A stretch of DNA of 63,586 nt from an uncultured Oscillospiraceae bacterium (lineage in GTDB: Bacteria; Bacillota; Clostridia; Oscillospirales; Oscillospiraceae). This document shows, piece after piece, positions 9,614 through 17,700 of this stretch. The position numbers and the translations under genes were made by a program. The notes under the pieces were generated by a model that saw only the letters and a program-made list of their open reading frames with translations, was not told the DNA's origin and ran no database searches. Location: assembly GCA_947169975.1 (NCBI GenBank), contig CAMVRT010000014.1, forward strand, positions 1-63,586, written 5' to 3'. Numbering within the stretch: the stretch's first letter is position 1; every line of letters begins with the position of its first letter.

Positions 9614-10885
9614 ATGATCACATCCCTGCTGCACGATCTGAAAAAGAGCCCCACCGCCTATCACGCCGTGGAAACCCTGCGCCAGAAGCTGCTGGATAAC
9701 GGCTATCTCCCCCTCCGCCGGGGCGAGGCCATGGTGAGCGGCGGCAAGTATTTCCTCGCCCCCCACGGCAGCTCCTTTATCGCCTTCCGGCTGCCCGAGG
9801 GCAAGCCCACCGGCTTCATGATCTCCGCCAGCCACGCCGACTCCCCCTGCTTCCGGCTTCGGGACAAGGCGGAGCTTTCCGGCGGCGACTGCGTGCGCCT
9901 GTCCGCGGAGCGGTACGGCGGCATGCTGCAGGACAGCTGGCTGGACCGCCCCCTCAGCATCGCCGGACGCGTGTCCGTCCGCACGGAAAAAGGCGTGCGC
10001 ACGGAGCTGGTGGACTTTGAGAAGGACATGGTTGTCATTCCCCGTCTGGCCATCCACATGAACCGGGAGGCCAACAACGGCTACAAGTACGATCCCGTCC
10101 GGGATCTGGCGCCGCTGTACGCTCTGGCCGCCAACGCCGGGCAGTTCAATGCCCGGCTGGCGGAAAAGCTGGGCTGCAGCGTGGAGGACATCCTGGCAAC
10201 CGACCTCATCATCTACAACAACCAGGACGGCTTCGTCTGGGGACCGGCGGAGGAGTTCCTCTCCGCTCCCCGGCTGGACGATCAGGCCTGCGTGTTCACC
10301 TGCGCTGAGGCGTTTTTGCGTGCCAAGGCCACCGGCGCCGTACAGGTGCTGTACGTCTCCGACAACGAGGAGATCGGCTCGGAGACCAAGCAGGGCGCCG
10401 CCGCTGTAACCCTTCCCGACGTGCTGCGTCAGATCGCCCATGAGACCGGCGCGGATTACGCCGCCATGCTGGATAACTCCCTGCTGCTCTCCTGCGACAA
10501 CGGTCACGCCCGGCATCCCAACCGCCCGGAGATGGCCGACGCCAACGAGGCGCCGGTGATGGGCGGCGGCGTGGTCATCAAGCACTCCCCCCGCTACGCC
10601 ACCGACGGGCTCTCCGCCGCCGTGTTTGCCGAGATCTGCCGGCGCGCCGGCGTGCCGGTGCAGCACTACGCCAACCGGCCGGACATGGCAGGCGGCTCCA
10701 CTCTGGGCAACATTGCCGACACCAAGCTGCCGGTGAGCACCGTGGATATCGGCATGGCACAGCTGGCCATGCACTCCTGTCTGGAGACCTGCGCCACCGC
10801 CGACGTGGATTATTTCACCGACGCCGTGACCGCCTTCTACAACACCGTGCTGCGCGCGGACGGCGACGGCGTGGAGATCCTGTAA
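9614..10885 (+). CDS. apeB: M18 family aminopeptidase
   Basis: This is a cytosolic zinc aminopeptidase of the aspartyl aminopeptidase family (M18), removing N-terminal residues from short peptides. The 423-residue length fits bacterial members. Metal-ligand and catalytic motifs are visible: ISASHADSPCF (first His), a DNEEIGS stretch (catalytic and ligand Glu), MLDNSLLLSCDNGHA, and a C-terminal STVDIGMAQLAMHS with the last His. It has its own promoter. The mntP gene follows after about 30 bases with no terminator between, so both may share a transcript. Confidence 0.93.
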   Translation: MITSLLHDLKKSPTAYHAVETLRQKLLDNGYLPLRRGEAMVSGGKYFLAPHGSSFIAFRLPEGKPTGFMISASHADSPCFRLRDKAELSGGDCVRLSAERYGGMLQDSWLDRPLSIAGRVSVRTEKGVRTELVDFEKDMVVIPRLAIHMNREANNGYKYDPVRDLAPLYALAANAGQFNARLAEKLGCSVEDILATDLIIYNNQDGFVWGPAEEFLSAPRLDDQACVFTCAEAFLRAKATGAVQVLYVSDNEEIGSETKQGAAAVTLPDVLRQIAHETGADYAAMLDNSLLLSCDNGHARHPNRPEMADANEAPVMGGGVVIKHSPRYATDGLSAAVFAEICRRAGVPVQHYANRPDMAGGSTLGNIADTKLPVSTVDIGMAQLAMHSCLETCATADVDYFTDAVTAFYNTVLRADGDGVEIL

Positions 10886-10916
10886 CGATTCCGACTACTG
10901 TTAGGGAGGCATGATC

Positions 10917-11504
10917 GTGACCTGGTCTGCCCTGTTTTTCTTCAACAGCATCCTCTTCGGCGTGGGCCTAGCCATGGACGCCTTTTCCGTGTCTCTTGCC
11001 AACGGACTGCGACAGCCGGGCATGGGGCGCAGACGGATGTGCCTCATTGCCGGCACCTTCGCCTTTTTCCAGATCATCATGCCCCTCATCGGATGGGCCT
11101 GCGTCCACACCATCGCCGAAAAGTTCCAGGCGGTGCAGAAGTACATCCCCTGGATAGCCCTGATCCTGCTGGTGTGGATCGGCGGCGGCATGATCCGGGA
11201 GGGTCTGCAGCGCAGGGACGGCGACGCCCCGCCGCCTCCCGTGGGACTGCGGGGTCTGGCGGTGCAGGGGGTGGCCACGTCCATCGACGCCCTGTCCGTG
11301 GGCTTCACCATCGCCGAATACACCTGGCCCTTTGCCCTTGCCGAAGCCCTCATCATCGGCGCGGTGACCTTCGGCATCTGCATGGCGGGACTGCATCTGG
11401 GCAAGAAGTTCGGCACCCTGCTCTCCGGCAAGGCCTCGATCCTGGGCGGGCTGATCCTCATCGCCATCGGCGTGGAGATCCTGCTCAAAAGTCTGCTGGG
11501 ATAG
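10917..11504 (+). CDS. mntP: Manganese efflux pump MntP
   Basis: This is an inner-membrane Mn2+ exporter of the MntP (YebN) family, about 195 residues with six predicted helices. The two internal-repeat motifs are visible: LAMDAFSVSLANG near the N-terminus and SIDALSVGFT in the middle, containing the Asp residues of the family. The GTG at 10917 is chosen because the GGGAGG site ends 7 bases upstream; the ATG at 10911 is only 1 base away from it. It lies head-to-head across a terminator with a CaCA exchanger that sits behind a Mn2+ riboswitch, so this locus may hold two Mn2+ exit routes. No riboswitch precedes mntP itself. Confidence 0.93.
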   Translation: MTWSALFFFNSILFGVGLAMDAFSVSLANGLRQPGMGRRRMCLIAGTFAFFQIIMPLIGWACVHTIAEKFQAVQKYIPWIALILLVWIGGGMIREGLQRRDGDAPPPPVGLRGLAVQGVATSIDALSVGFTIAEYTWPFALAEALIIGAVTFGICMAGLHLGKKFGTLLSGKASILGGLILIAIGVEILLKSLLG

Positions 11505-11518
11505 GGTAATCATTCCAT

Positions 11519-11556
11519 AAAACAACACCCGGAGATCATCTCCGGGTGTTGTTTTA
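11519..11556 (+). terminator. Bidirectional terminator between mntP and the CaCA exchanger
   Basis: A 16-bp stem (AAACAACACCCGGAGA) with a 3-nt loop and flanking A/T runs lies 15 bases after mntP. It is 32 bases beyond the stop of the convergent exchanger gene. Confidence 0.85.
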
Positions 11557-11587
11557 TGTGTAATGTTATTTTCCTTTACAGTCCTTG

Positions 11588-12559
11588 TTACAGATTGATG
11601 ACGAACTGCGCCGTGCAGAAGGCGGCGTAGATCAGCAGCAGCGCGATGCCCTGCCAGCGAGCCAGCTTGCCTCGGAGCAGCGCAGGCACCGTCAGCAGCA
11701 GCATGACGGCGAACATCACCGGGAAATCCATCACCAGCGAGGCGGGGTTGCCGGCGATGACGGAGCCCTGGGGAATGGTAAAGGGGTTGAGGGCAACGGA
11801 TGCACCGCTGACCAGCACGATGTTGAAGAGGTTGGCGCCGATGACGTTGCCCAAAGACAGGGCGCTGTGGCCCTTGACCAGGGACGTGATGGCGGTGACA
11901 AGCTCCGGCAGGCTGGTGCCCAGAGCCACGAAGGTCAGGGCGATGACCGACTCGGGCACGCCCATGGCGGTGGCAATCTTGGTGCCGTTCTCCACCAGCA
12001 GACGGGCACCCACGGCGATCAGCGCGGCGCCGATGACCAGCAGAACGATCTCCAGAAGGAGGGTGCGCTCCTTGGCGGGCTCCTCCTCCACCTCCGCCTC
12101 GTCAGGGTGCTTTTTCATCTGCAGCACCGTGACCGCCATGTAGATCACGAAAATCGCCAGCAGCACGAAGCCGATGGCACGGCTGAAAAAGCCGGTGGTA
12201 TAAGCCACGATGGCGAACAGCACCGCGGAGCCGAAGAAGAACAGCACCGGCGTGCGCAGGGTGGCGCGGTTCACCTTGCCGGGACGGACGGCCAGGGTGA
12301 TGGCGGCGATGAGCGCCGTGTTGCAGATCACGGAGCCGATAGCGTTGCCGTAGGCGATCTCGCCGTGGCCGCTCAGGGCAGCGGAGGTGGACACCATGAC
12401 CTCCGGCAGCGTGGTGCCGATGGAGACCACCGTGGCGCCGATGAGCAGCTCCGGCAGGTGGAAGCGGCGGGCAATGCCGGCGGCGCCGTCCACAAACCAG
12501 TCGCCGCCCTTGATAAGACAGACGAGGCCGACGATAAACAGCAGAACAGGTACAAGCAT
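11588..12559 (-). CDS. CaCA-family Na+/Ca2+ (or Mn2+) exchanger
   Basis: This 323-residue membrane antiporter of the YrbG-type CaCA family has about ten helices in two inverted halves. The alpha-repeat motifs are clear: GATVVSIGTTLPEVMVS with AYGNAIGSVICN in the first half, and LTFVALGTSLPELVTA with SLGNVIGANLFN in the second. Between them is a short acidic cytosolic loop. The ATG at 12559 is chosen because AAGGAGG ends 8 bases upstream; a TTG at 12577 would overlap that site. The leader holds a yybP-ykoY Mn2+ riboswitch, which suggests the physiological substrate includes Mn2+. That substrate call is inference. Confidence 0.92.
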   Translation of the reverse strand: MLVPVLLFIVGLVCLIKGGDWFVDGAAGIARRFHLPELLIGATVVSIGTTLPEVMVSTSAALSGHGEIAYGNAIGSVICNTALIAAITLAVRPGKVNRATLRTPVLFFFGSAVLFAIVAYTTGFFSRAIGFVLLAIFVIYMAVTVLQMKKHPDEAEVEEEPAKERTLLLEIVLLVIGAALIAVGARLLVENGTKIATAMGVPESVIALTFVALGTSLPELVTAITSLVKGHSALSLGNVIGANLFNIVLVSGASVALNPFTIPQGSVIAGNPASLVMDFPVMFAVMLLLTVPALLRGKLARWQGIALLLIYAAFCTAQFVINL

Positions 12560-12646
12560 ACTTTTTTCCTCCTTCAATTTTCCACAAAGATCGGTTGGGC
12601 ACGCAGCCGTGAAGTCCCGTCTTCATCCAGCGGAGAAAATAGTAAG

Positions 12647-12765
12647 GCGAGACTTCTCCTACAATACGTAGTAAAAGTCTCGCTTCTTCGAACATATCCC
12701 GGGGAGAGAGATCTCCCGTATTGACGAAAATATGTTACACAAACGTGCAAGCTACTCCCTCATAC
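12647..12765 (-). promoter_or_regulatory. yybP-ykoY (manganese) riboswitch
   Basis: Read on the minus strand, the leader starts GAGGGAGTAGC (conserved loop L1). It continues with CGTCAATACGGGAG and CTCTCCCCGG, and reaches the conserved AGCGAGAC element. The 3' hairpin is closed by GCGAGACTT/AAGTCTCGC. These match the yybP-ykoY Mn2+ aptamer. GAAGTCTC at 12656-12649 can instead pair over 8 bp with GGGACTTC at 12618-12611, giving a plausible switch ahead of the AAGGAGG site. Mn2+ binding normally turns expression on. Confidence 0.85.
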
Positions 12766-12774
12766 AACAGGGGT

Positions 12775-12803
12775 ATTTTATCAGAAATTCTAATTTGTGT
12801 CAA
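12775..12803 (-). promoter_or_regulatory. Promoter of the Mn2+ riboswitch/exchanger transcript
   Basis: Minus-strand TTGACA (12803-12798) and TAAAAT (12780-12775) are separated by 17 bp. They lie directly upstream of the riboswitch. Confidence 0.8.
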
Positions 12804-12830
12804 GACTTCAAATTCTCTCCGGAACCGTGA

Positions 12831-12859
12831 TTTACAATCTGCGGCGCGCGGTGTAGAAT
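12831..12859 (+). promoter_or_regulatory. Promoter of the hypothetical gene at 12881
   Basis: TTTACA at 12831-12836 and TAGAAT at 12854-12859 with 17 bp spacing, 21 bases before the ATG. It is divergent from the riboswitch promoter. Confidence 0.6.
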
Positions 12860-12880
12860 AACGGCAAGGAGGTGGGACAC

Positions 12881-13507
12881 ATGGAGCTTCTGGTCCCCGA
12901 ATATGAGGTGATTGGCGCGGTGGGCAGCGGCCGCAGCGCCGTGTGGACCGCAACCGTCGCCGGAGTGGAGCAGGCTGCCGCGCTGGGGTACGGACTGCGG
13001 GACGTATTCTATCTGCCCGGAGCAGGGGAAGCTCCCGGCGTTGTACTGGGCAAGTGTCGCCCGGTGTCCTCCTCCCTTGTTCAGCTGCAGCAAATCGACC
13101 GGGCCGCCGCCGAAGCGGGCGGTGGACTTGTCAGCGTGGGGCTGCGGATCGTGGCGAACGGTTTTCATGCCGGCTCCGGCATACCGGTGGATGAGCTGGC
13201 GGAAATCGCCCGCCTTCTCCCCTCCCTTTCCGCCGTCACCGTGCGGGGCTGCTTTGCGGCCGGGGATCTGAACGGGCTCCACGGCAAGGAGCTGGGCCGT
13301 TTTTTCCGGGCCTGCTACGAGAGCGCCAAGATCATGACCGTCACTCTCCCCTGCGCCATGCCATATCTCTGCGTGGAGGGCGGTCTGGCGGCGCTGGAAC
13401 GCAATCGCGCCGAACATCCGGAGACGCTGGAGGCGGCGGTCACGGCTGCGCAGATCGTGGCGGCGCAGAACAGCACGGCGTTCTACGCGCGGCTTCTGAT
13501 CACATAA
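12881..13507 (+). CDS. Hypothetical protein, possible alanine-racemase-like barrel
   Basis: I do not recognise this 208-residue cytosolic protein with confidence. The pattern SGIPVDELAEIARLLPSL followed by VTVRGCF and a later barrel strand weakly resembles the C-terminal half of YggS/alanine-racemase-like PLP-binding barrels. However, no PLP lysine is apparent in the N-terminal 60 residues, so it may be a degenerate or unrelated fold. The ATG at 12881 is preferred to the GTG at 12872 because AAGGAGG ends 9 bases upstream of the ATG. It is monocistronic with its own promoter and terminator. Confidence 0.7.
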   Translation: MELLVPEYEVIGAVGSGRSAVWTATVAGVEQAAALGYGLRDVFYLPGAGEAPGVVLGKCRPVSSSLVQLQQIDRAAAEAGGGLVSVGLRIVANGFHAGSGIPVDELAEIARLLPSLSAVTVRGCFAAGDLNGLHGKELGRFFRACYESAKIMTVTLPCAMPYLCVEGGLAALERNRAEHPETLEAAVTAAQIVAAQNSTAFYARLLIT

Positions 13508-13537
13508 GAAAAATCCCGGACGGTCGTCCGGGATTTT
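13508..13537 (+). terminator. Terminator of the gene at 12881-13507
   Basis: Stem AAAAATCCCGGACG with its complement CGTCCGGGATTTTT begins right after the stop codon and ends in a T-run. Confidence 0.85.
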
Positions 13538-13559
13538 TCTCATTATTGACAAATTAAGG

Positions 13560-13778
13560 TTATACTTCCGTCCCCTCAGCGGGTTCTTCTTTATTGCCCA
13601 CGATGGGGATAATGTTGATAGTGTAGTCGTCCTTCTCCTCGCCGGGGGTCTTTTTCACCGACCACAGCAGGCCGCCCACCTCAAAGGCGCCGGTCTCCTC
13701 GTCCTTCTTGAATTTGTAGGGCACCAGTCCGGCAATAAGGGCCAGACCGATGATCTTTCCGATGGAAAACTTCTTCAT
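13560..13778 (-). CDS. Small hypothetical membrane-associated protein
   Basis: This 72-residue protein has a short hydrophobic N-terminal stretch (IGKIIGLALIAGLVPY). An acidic region with GGLLWSVKKTPGEEKDDYTINIIPI follows. The ATG at 13778 is chosen because AAGGAG lies about 8 bases upstream; upstream in-frame codons lie inside the xanthine dehydrogenase gene. It is the last gene after the molybdenum hydroxylase operon (26-base gap) and may be co-transcribed. Function unknown. Confidence 0.7.
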   Translation of the reverse strand: MKKFSIGKIIGLALIAGLVPYKFKKDEETGAFEVGGLLWSVKKTPGEEKDDYTINIIPIVGNKEEPAEGTEV

Positions 13779-13804
13779 ATCTGTATCTCCTTTCAAAATA
13801 TGGA

Positions 13805-16366
13805 TCATCCCCTGCGGTACGGCGTGTCCTCCAGCGGCAGACTCTGGCGGAACTTGCCGTCGTAGCGGTAGTAGGCGTGGGCGCAGGCGGGAGCGGTGGG
13901 GATCATGCACAGCTCGCCGCAGCCCTTGGCGCCCAGAGAATAGGGCAGCTTGTCCTCCTCGCGGGGCTCACAGAGGATGACCTCCAGGTCCGGTGCGGCG
14001 TCGGCACGCATGAAGCCCACGGTGCCGAAGCGGCTCTTCATGACGCCGTTCTCGATCTCGATTTTCTCGGTGACGCCGTAGCCGATGCCCATGAGCATAC
14101 CGCCCTCGATCTGGCCCTCCACGGACTGGATGTTGACCGGCGTGCCCACGTCAAAGGCGGAGACCGCCTTAGTGATCTTTCCCTCGTCATTGAGAACGAT
14201 GACCTGCGCGCCGTAGGAGTAGGACACATGGCTGATGGGGTTTTCCTTGATGGCGCCCAGCGGGTCGGTCTGGGCGGAGTATTCGCCCAGGAACTCCCTG
14301 CCCTCCAAGTCGGCCAGCGTCTTCCCCTCCAGTGCGGCCTTCAGCTTCTCGCCTACCCGGCGGGCCGCCTCGCCGGTCATCACCGTCTGGCGGGAGGCGG
14401 TGGAGGTGCCGGCGTCCGGCGTGCGGACGGTATCCGCAGCCTCGAAGACGAACAGCGCCGGATCCAGCTCCGTCACGTGGCAGATCTCCGTGAGCACCAT
14501 CTGACCGATGCCCTGGCCCATGCAGGAGGCGGAGGTGCGGATGTGGATCCTCCCCTGCTCCACGCTCAAGAGCACACGGCCGATGTCCTTCTTGCCCATG
14601 CCGGTACCCGAATTCTTGAAGCCGCAGGCGATGCCGGCGTACTTGTTGCCGTAGTAGACGTCCTTCACCGCGTCGAGGCAGGCTGCCATGTTGGTGTTGG
14701 GATCGGCGGTCTGGCCGTTGGGCAGCACGTCGCCGGGCTTGATGGCGTTGCGCCGGCGGAACTCCCAGGAATCGATGCCAACCATCTCCGCCAGGAGATT
14801 GATGTTCATCTCCGTGGCAAAGCAGCTCTGGGTGACGCCGAAGCCACGGAAGGCGCCGGAGGGCACGTTGTTGGTATAGACCGACATGCCGAAGATGTCG
14901 ATGTTCTGGTAGTTATACGGCCCGGCGGCGTGGGTGCAGGCGCGGTGGAGCACCGGGCCGCCCAGAGAGGCGTAAGCGCCGGTGTCGGCGATGATGATGC
15001 CTTTCATGCCGGTGAGGATACCGTTTTCATCGCAGGCGGTGGTGAACTCCATCTCCATGGGATGACGCTTCACGTGATAGGCCAGGGACTCCTGCCGGCT
15101 GTACTTGATCTTGACGGGGCGCTTTGTCACCCACGCCATCAGCGCGGCGTACTGCTGGACGGACATATCCTCCTTGCCGCCGAAGCCGCCGCCCACCAGC
15201 GGGGCGCGGCAGTGGACCTTCTCCGCCGGGAGCTTCAGCATGGTGGAGCACTCACGCTGTACGTCGTAGATGGACTGGCTGGTGGTGTAGATCAGCAGGC
15301 CGTCCTCCCCCTCCGGCATGGCAATGGCGCACTCCGGCTCCATGAAGCCGTGCTCCTGCCAGGAGGTCTTGTACTTGCGGGTCACCACGTATTTGGAGTT
15401 CCTGATGGCCTCGTCGGCATTGCCCCGCACCAGATTGGCACGGCTCATGACGTTGCCGTCGGGGTGGATCAGCGGCGCGTCGCCCCGGAGGGCGTCAAAA
15501 GGATTGGTGAGAGGCTCCAGCTCGGTGTAGTCCACCTCCACCAGCGCGGCGATCTCGTCCAGCTTCTCCTTCTTGTCCGTGGCGATGACGGCGATGACGT
15601 TGCCCATGTAGCGTGTCACGTCGCCCACGCCCATCATCACGTCCCAGTCCTGCTTGATATGGCCGATCTTGTTGCAGGGCACGTCGTCCTTGGTCAGCAC
15701 CTCCACGCAGTCGGGGTGCTCCAGCGCCTTGGTGACGTCCACCCGGTCGATGCGGGCCCGGGGGTATTTGGAGAACACCGGCTTGGCGTACAGCATGCCG
15801 GGGAAGGTCATATCGTCGGCAAAGACGCCGGTGCCGTTGACCTTCTCGGCCGCGTCAATGCGCTTGGCGTGTTCGTTCATGTGGAGGGTTTTCGGCGCAG
15901 GCGGGATAGGCTTACCCTCACGGAAAAACGCCGCCGCCATCAAAATGGCATCCTCGATCTTCTTGTAGCCGGTGCAGCGGCAGAGGTTACCCCGGATGGC
16001 GGCCTTCACATCGGCACGGGTAGGATTGAGATTCACGTCCAGCAGGCTCTTGGCGGAGATCACCATGCCGGGAATGCAGAAGCCGCACTGTACGGCGCCG
16101 GCCTCGGCAAAGCAGTGTTCATAGATGCGCATCTCCGCCGGGTCGATGCCCTCCACCGTCACCACCTTTTTGCCCGCCAGACGGCTCAAGGACACCACGC
16201 AGGCCTTCATCTTCTTCCCGTCCACCAGCACCGTGCAGGTGCCACAGACGCCCTCGCTGCAGCCATCCTTGGCGGCGGTGAGGCCCAGATCGTCCCGCAG
16301 GAAGGAAAGCAGCTTCTTATCATGGGCGGACTCGTAGTCCTTGCCGTTGACATTGACAATATACAT
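13805..16366 (-). CDS. xdh: Selenium-dependent-type xanthine dehydrogenase (fused Fe-S and Mo subunits)
   Basis: This 853-residue molybdenum hydroxylase probably oxidises xanthine or a related purine. Residues 1-155 carry two [2Fe-2S] clusters: DGCSEGVCGTCTVL (plant-type) and CGFC...GNLCRCTGY. The remainder is the molybdopterin domain, with VGGGFGGKEDMS, GAFRGFGVTQS and GAKGCGE, where the last Glu is the usual catalytic base. The fused layout without an FAD domain and the close match to the Se-dependent xanthine dehydrogenase family underlie the call. Selenium dependence itself is family knowledge. The ATG at 16366 has AAGGAGG 6 bases upstream; a TTG at 16384 overlaps that site. FAD is probably supplied by the gene at 16414-17232. 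Confidence 0.9.
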   Translation of the reverse strand: MYIVNVNGKDYESAHDKKLLSFLRDDLGLTAAKDGCSEGVCGTCTVLVDGKKMKACVVSLSRLAGKKVVTVEGIDPAEMRIYEHCFAEAGAVQCGFCIPGMVISAKSLLDVNLNPTRADVKAAIRGNLCRCTGYKKIEDAILMAAAFFREGKPIPPAPKTLHMNEHAKRIDAAEKVNGTGVFADDMTFPGMLYAKPVFSKYPRARIDRVDVTKALEHPDCVEVLTKDDVPCNKIGHIKQDWDVMMGVGDVTRYMGNVIAVIATDKKEKLDEIAALVEVDYTELEPLTNPFDALRGDAPLIHPDGNVMSRANLVRGNADEAIRNSKYVVTRKYKTSWQEHGFMEPECAIAMPEGEDGLLIYTTSQSIYDVQRECSTMLKLPAEKVHCRAPLVGGGFGGKEDMSVQQYAALMAWVTKRPVKIKYSRQESLAYHVKRHPMEMEFTTACDENGILTGMKGIIIADTGAYASLGGPVLHRACTHAAGPYNYQNIDIFGMSVYTNNVPSGAFRGFGVTQSCFATEMNINLLAEMVGIDSWEFRRRNAIKPGDVLPNGQTADPNTNMAACLDAVKDVYYGNKYAGIACGFKNSGTGMGKKDIGRVLLSVEQGRIHIRTSASCMGQGIGQMVLTEICHVTELDPALFVFEAADTVRTPDAGTSTASRQTVMTGEAARRVGEKLKAALEGKTLADLEGREFLGEYSAQTDPLGAIKENPISHVSYSYGAQVIVLNDEGKITKAVSAFDVGTPVNIQSVEGQIEGGMLMGIGYGVTEKIEIENGVMKSRFGTVGFMRADAAPDLEVILCEPREEDKLPYSLGAKGCGELCMIPTAPACAHAYYRYDGKFRQSLPLEDTPYRRG

Positions 16367-16381
16367 AGGCTCCTCCTTGGG

Positions 16382-16410
16382 CAAAAAGCCGCGGTTTCCG
16401 CGGCTTTTTG
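16382..16410 (-). terminator. Intercistronic hairpin between FAD subunit and xanthine dehydrogenase genes
   Basis: CAAAAAGCCGCGG pairs with CCGCGGCTTTTTG around a 3-nt loop, right after the FAD-subunit stop and just before the next ribosome site. It looks like a terminator or attenuating/processing hairpin, so expression of the downstream gene may be partly uncoupled. Confidence 0.7.
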
Positions 16411-16413
16411 ATT

Positions 16414-17232
16414 TTAGATACCGAACTTCGTCAGAAAGTCGTTCAGCAGATTCATGCAGACGTTCTTGCGGTACTCCGCGCTGACGCGGCCCCGGGTCAG
16501 CACCATCCGCTGGGCGTAAGCCTTGAGATAGTCGGCCTTCAGGGCTTTTGCCTCCTCGAAGGTCTTGCCGATGAGCATCTGCTCGATGTCACGATACCGC
16601 AGCACCGTGTCGGCCACGGCGCCGAAGGCGGCGGCCACGTTGGTGATGCGTCCGTTCTCCATGGAGAACACACCGGCAAAGGAAACCCGGGAGATGGCCA
16701 GGGCGTTGCGCCCGCCCACCTTCTGGTAGCTGTAGCGCTCCAGTCCGGTTCTGGGCAACAGGATCTCGGCGATCAGCTCGTCACTGTGGAGATCCAGCTT
16801 CTTGCGACCCAGGTAGAAGTCCTCCACCGCCACGATGCGCTCGCCGTTTAAAGATACCAGGCGCAGCCTGGCGTCCGCCACGAACTCGATGAGGACGGAG
16901 TCGGCCTTGGCCGAGCCGTTGCCCAGATTGCCGCCGAAGGTGCCGGCGTTGCGGATGGCGGGGGCTGCAATGCGGCTCACTGCCTCCTTCATCAGCTGCG
17001 GCACCCGCTCATCGGAGAGCGCTTCGGTGAAGGTCACCGCCGCGCCGATGCGGACATAGTTCTCATCCACGGTGATTCTTCGCAGTTCCGGGATCTTGTG
17101 CAGGAACAGATAGGTGACGCCGGGGCGGTTTTCCACCATCAGATCGGTGCCGCCGGCATAGGGCACCACATCATATTTGGCGCGGAGCTCCAGAGCCTCC
17201 CGCAGAGAGTCAGGTGCGTATCCGTTTACCAT
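16414..17232 (-). CDS. FAD-binding subunit of molybdenum hydroxylase
   Basis: This 272-residue medium-chain subunit (CoxM/XdhB type) carries electrons from the Fe-S clusters to NAD+ or another acceptor. FAD-binding motifs are visible: VPYAGGTDLMVENR near residue 25 and IRNAGTFGGNLGNGSAKAD near 110. The ATG at 17232 overlaps the stop of the Fe-S subunit gene by 7 bases and has AAGGAGGG upstream, indicating translational coupling. It is the only FAD subunit in an operon with two Mo-binding proteins, so it may serve both. Confidence 0.92.
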   Translation of the reverse strand: MVNGYAPDSLREALELRAKYDVVPYAGGTDLMVENRPGVTYLFLHKIPELRRITVDENYVRIGAAVTFTEALSDERVPQLMKEAVSRIAAPAIRNAGTFGGNLGNGSAKADSVLIEFVADARLRLVSLNGERIVAVEDFYLGRKKLDLHSDELIAEILLPRTGLERYSYQKVGGRNALAISRVSFAGVFSMENGRITNVAAAFGAVADTVLRYRDIEQMLIGKTFEEAKALKADYLKAYAQRMVLTRGRVSAEYRKNVCMNLLNDFLTKFGI

Positions 17233-17699
17233 AGTCCGTCGCCCTCCTTTGCCGCGATGCTCACCGCATTCACGATGGCGTTGTAGCCGGTGCAGCGGCA
17301 CAGGTTGCCGCTGAGGCCCTCGCGAATGTCATCCTCCGTGGGGTGGGGGTTTCTGGAAAGCAGCGCCTCCGCCGCCAGCACCATGCCGGGAATGCAGAAA
17401 CCGCACTGTACGGCGGACACCTCACCGAAGGCCTTTTCCAGCACATGGAAGCGCTCCGTCTCCCGGAAGCCCTCCATGGTGACCACGCTGGCGCCCTCCA
17501 CGGCGCCCATGGCCACGCAGCAGGAGTTATAGAGCACCCCGTCCATCAGCACGGAGCAGGCGCCGCACTCCCCTTCCTTGCAGCCGCACTTGACGCTGGT
17601 GCAGCGGTAGATGTCGCGCAGCACGTCCAGCAGACGGTCGGCGGCGGAGCCGTCATAGACGACCTCCCTGCCATTGAGTGTAAAACGAATGCCATCCAT
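17226..17699 (-). CDS. [2Fe-2S] subunit of molybdenum hydroxylase
   Basis: This 157-residue small subunit (CoxS/XdhC type) has the plant-type cluster KCGCKEGECGACSVLMDG and the second cluster CGFCIPGM...GNLCRCTGYN. It passes electrons between the Mo centre of the upstream-encoded subunit and FAD. The ATG at 17699 starts 1 base past the TGA of the Mo subunit gene, with GGAGGG just upstream, so the genes are coupled. Confidence 0.93.
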   Translation of the reverse strand: MDGIRFTLNGREVVYDGSAADRLLDVLRDIYRCTSVKCGCKEGECGACSVLMDGVLYNSCCVAMGAVEGASVVTMEGFRETERFHVLEKAFGEVSAVQCGFCIPGMVLAAEALLSRNPHPTEDDIREGLSGNLCRCTGYNAIVNAVSIAAKEGDGLW

Positions 17700-17700
17700 G

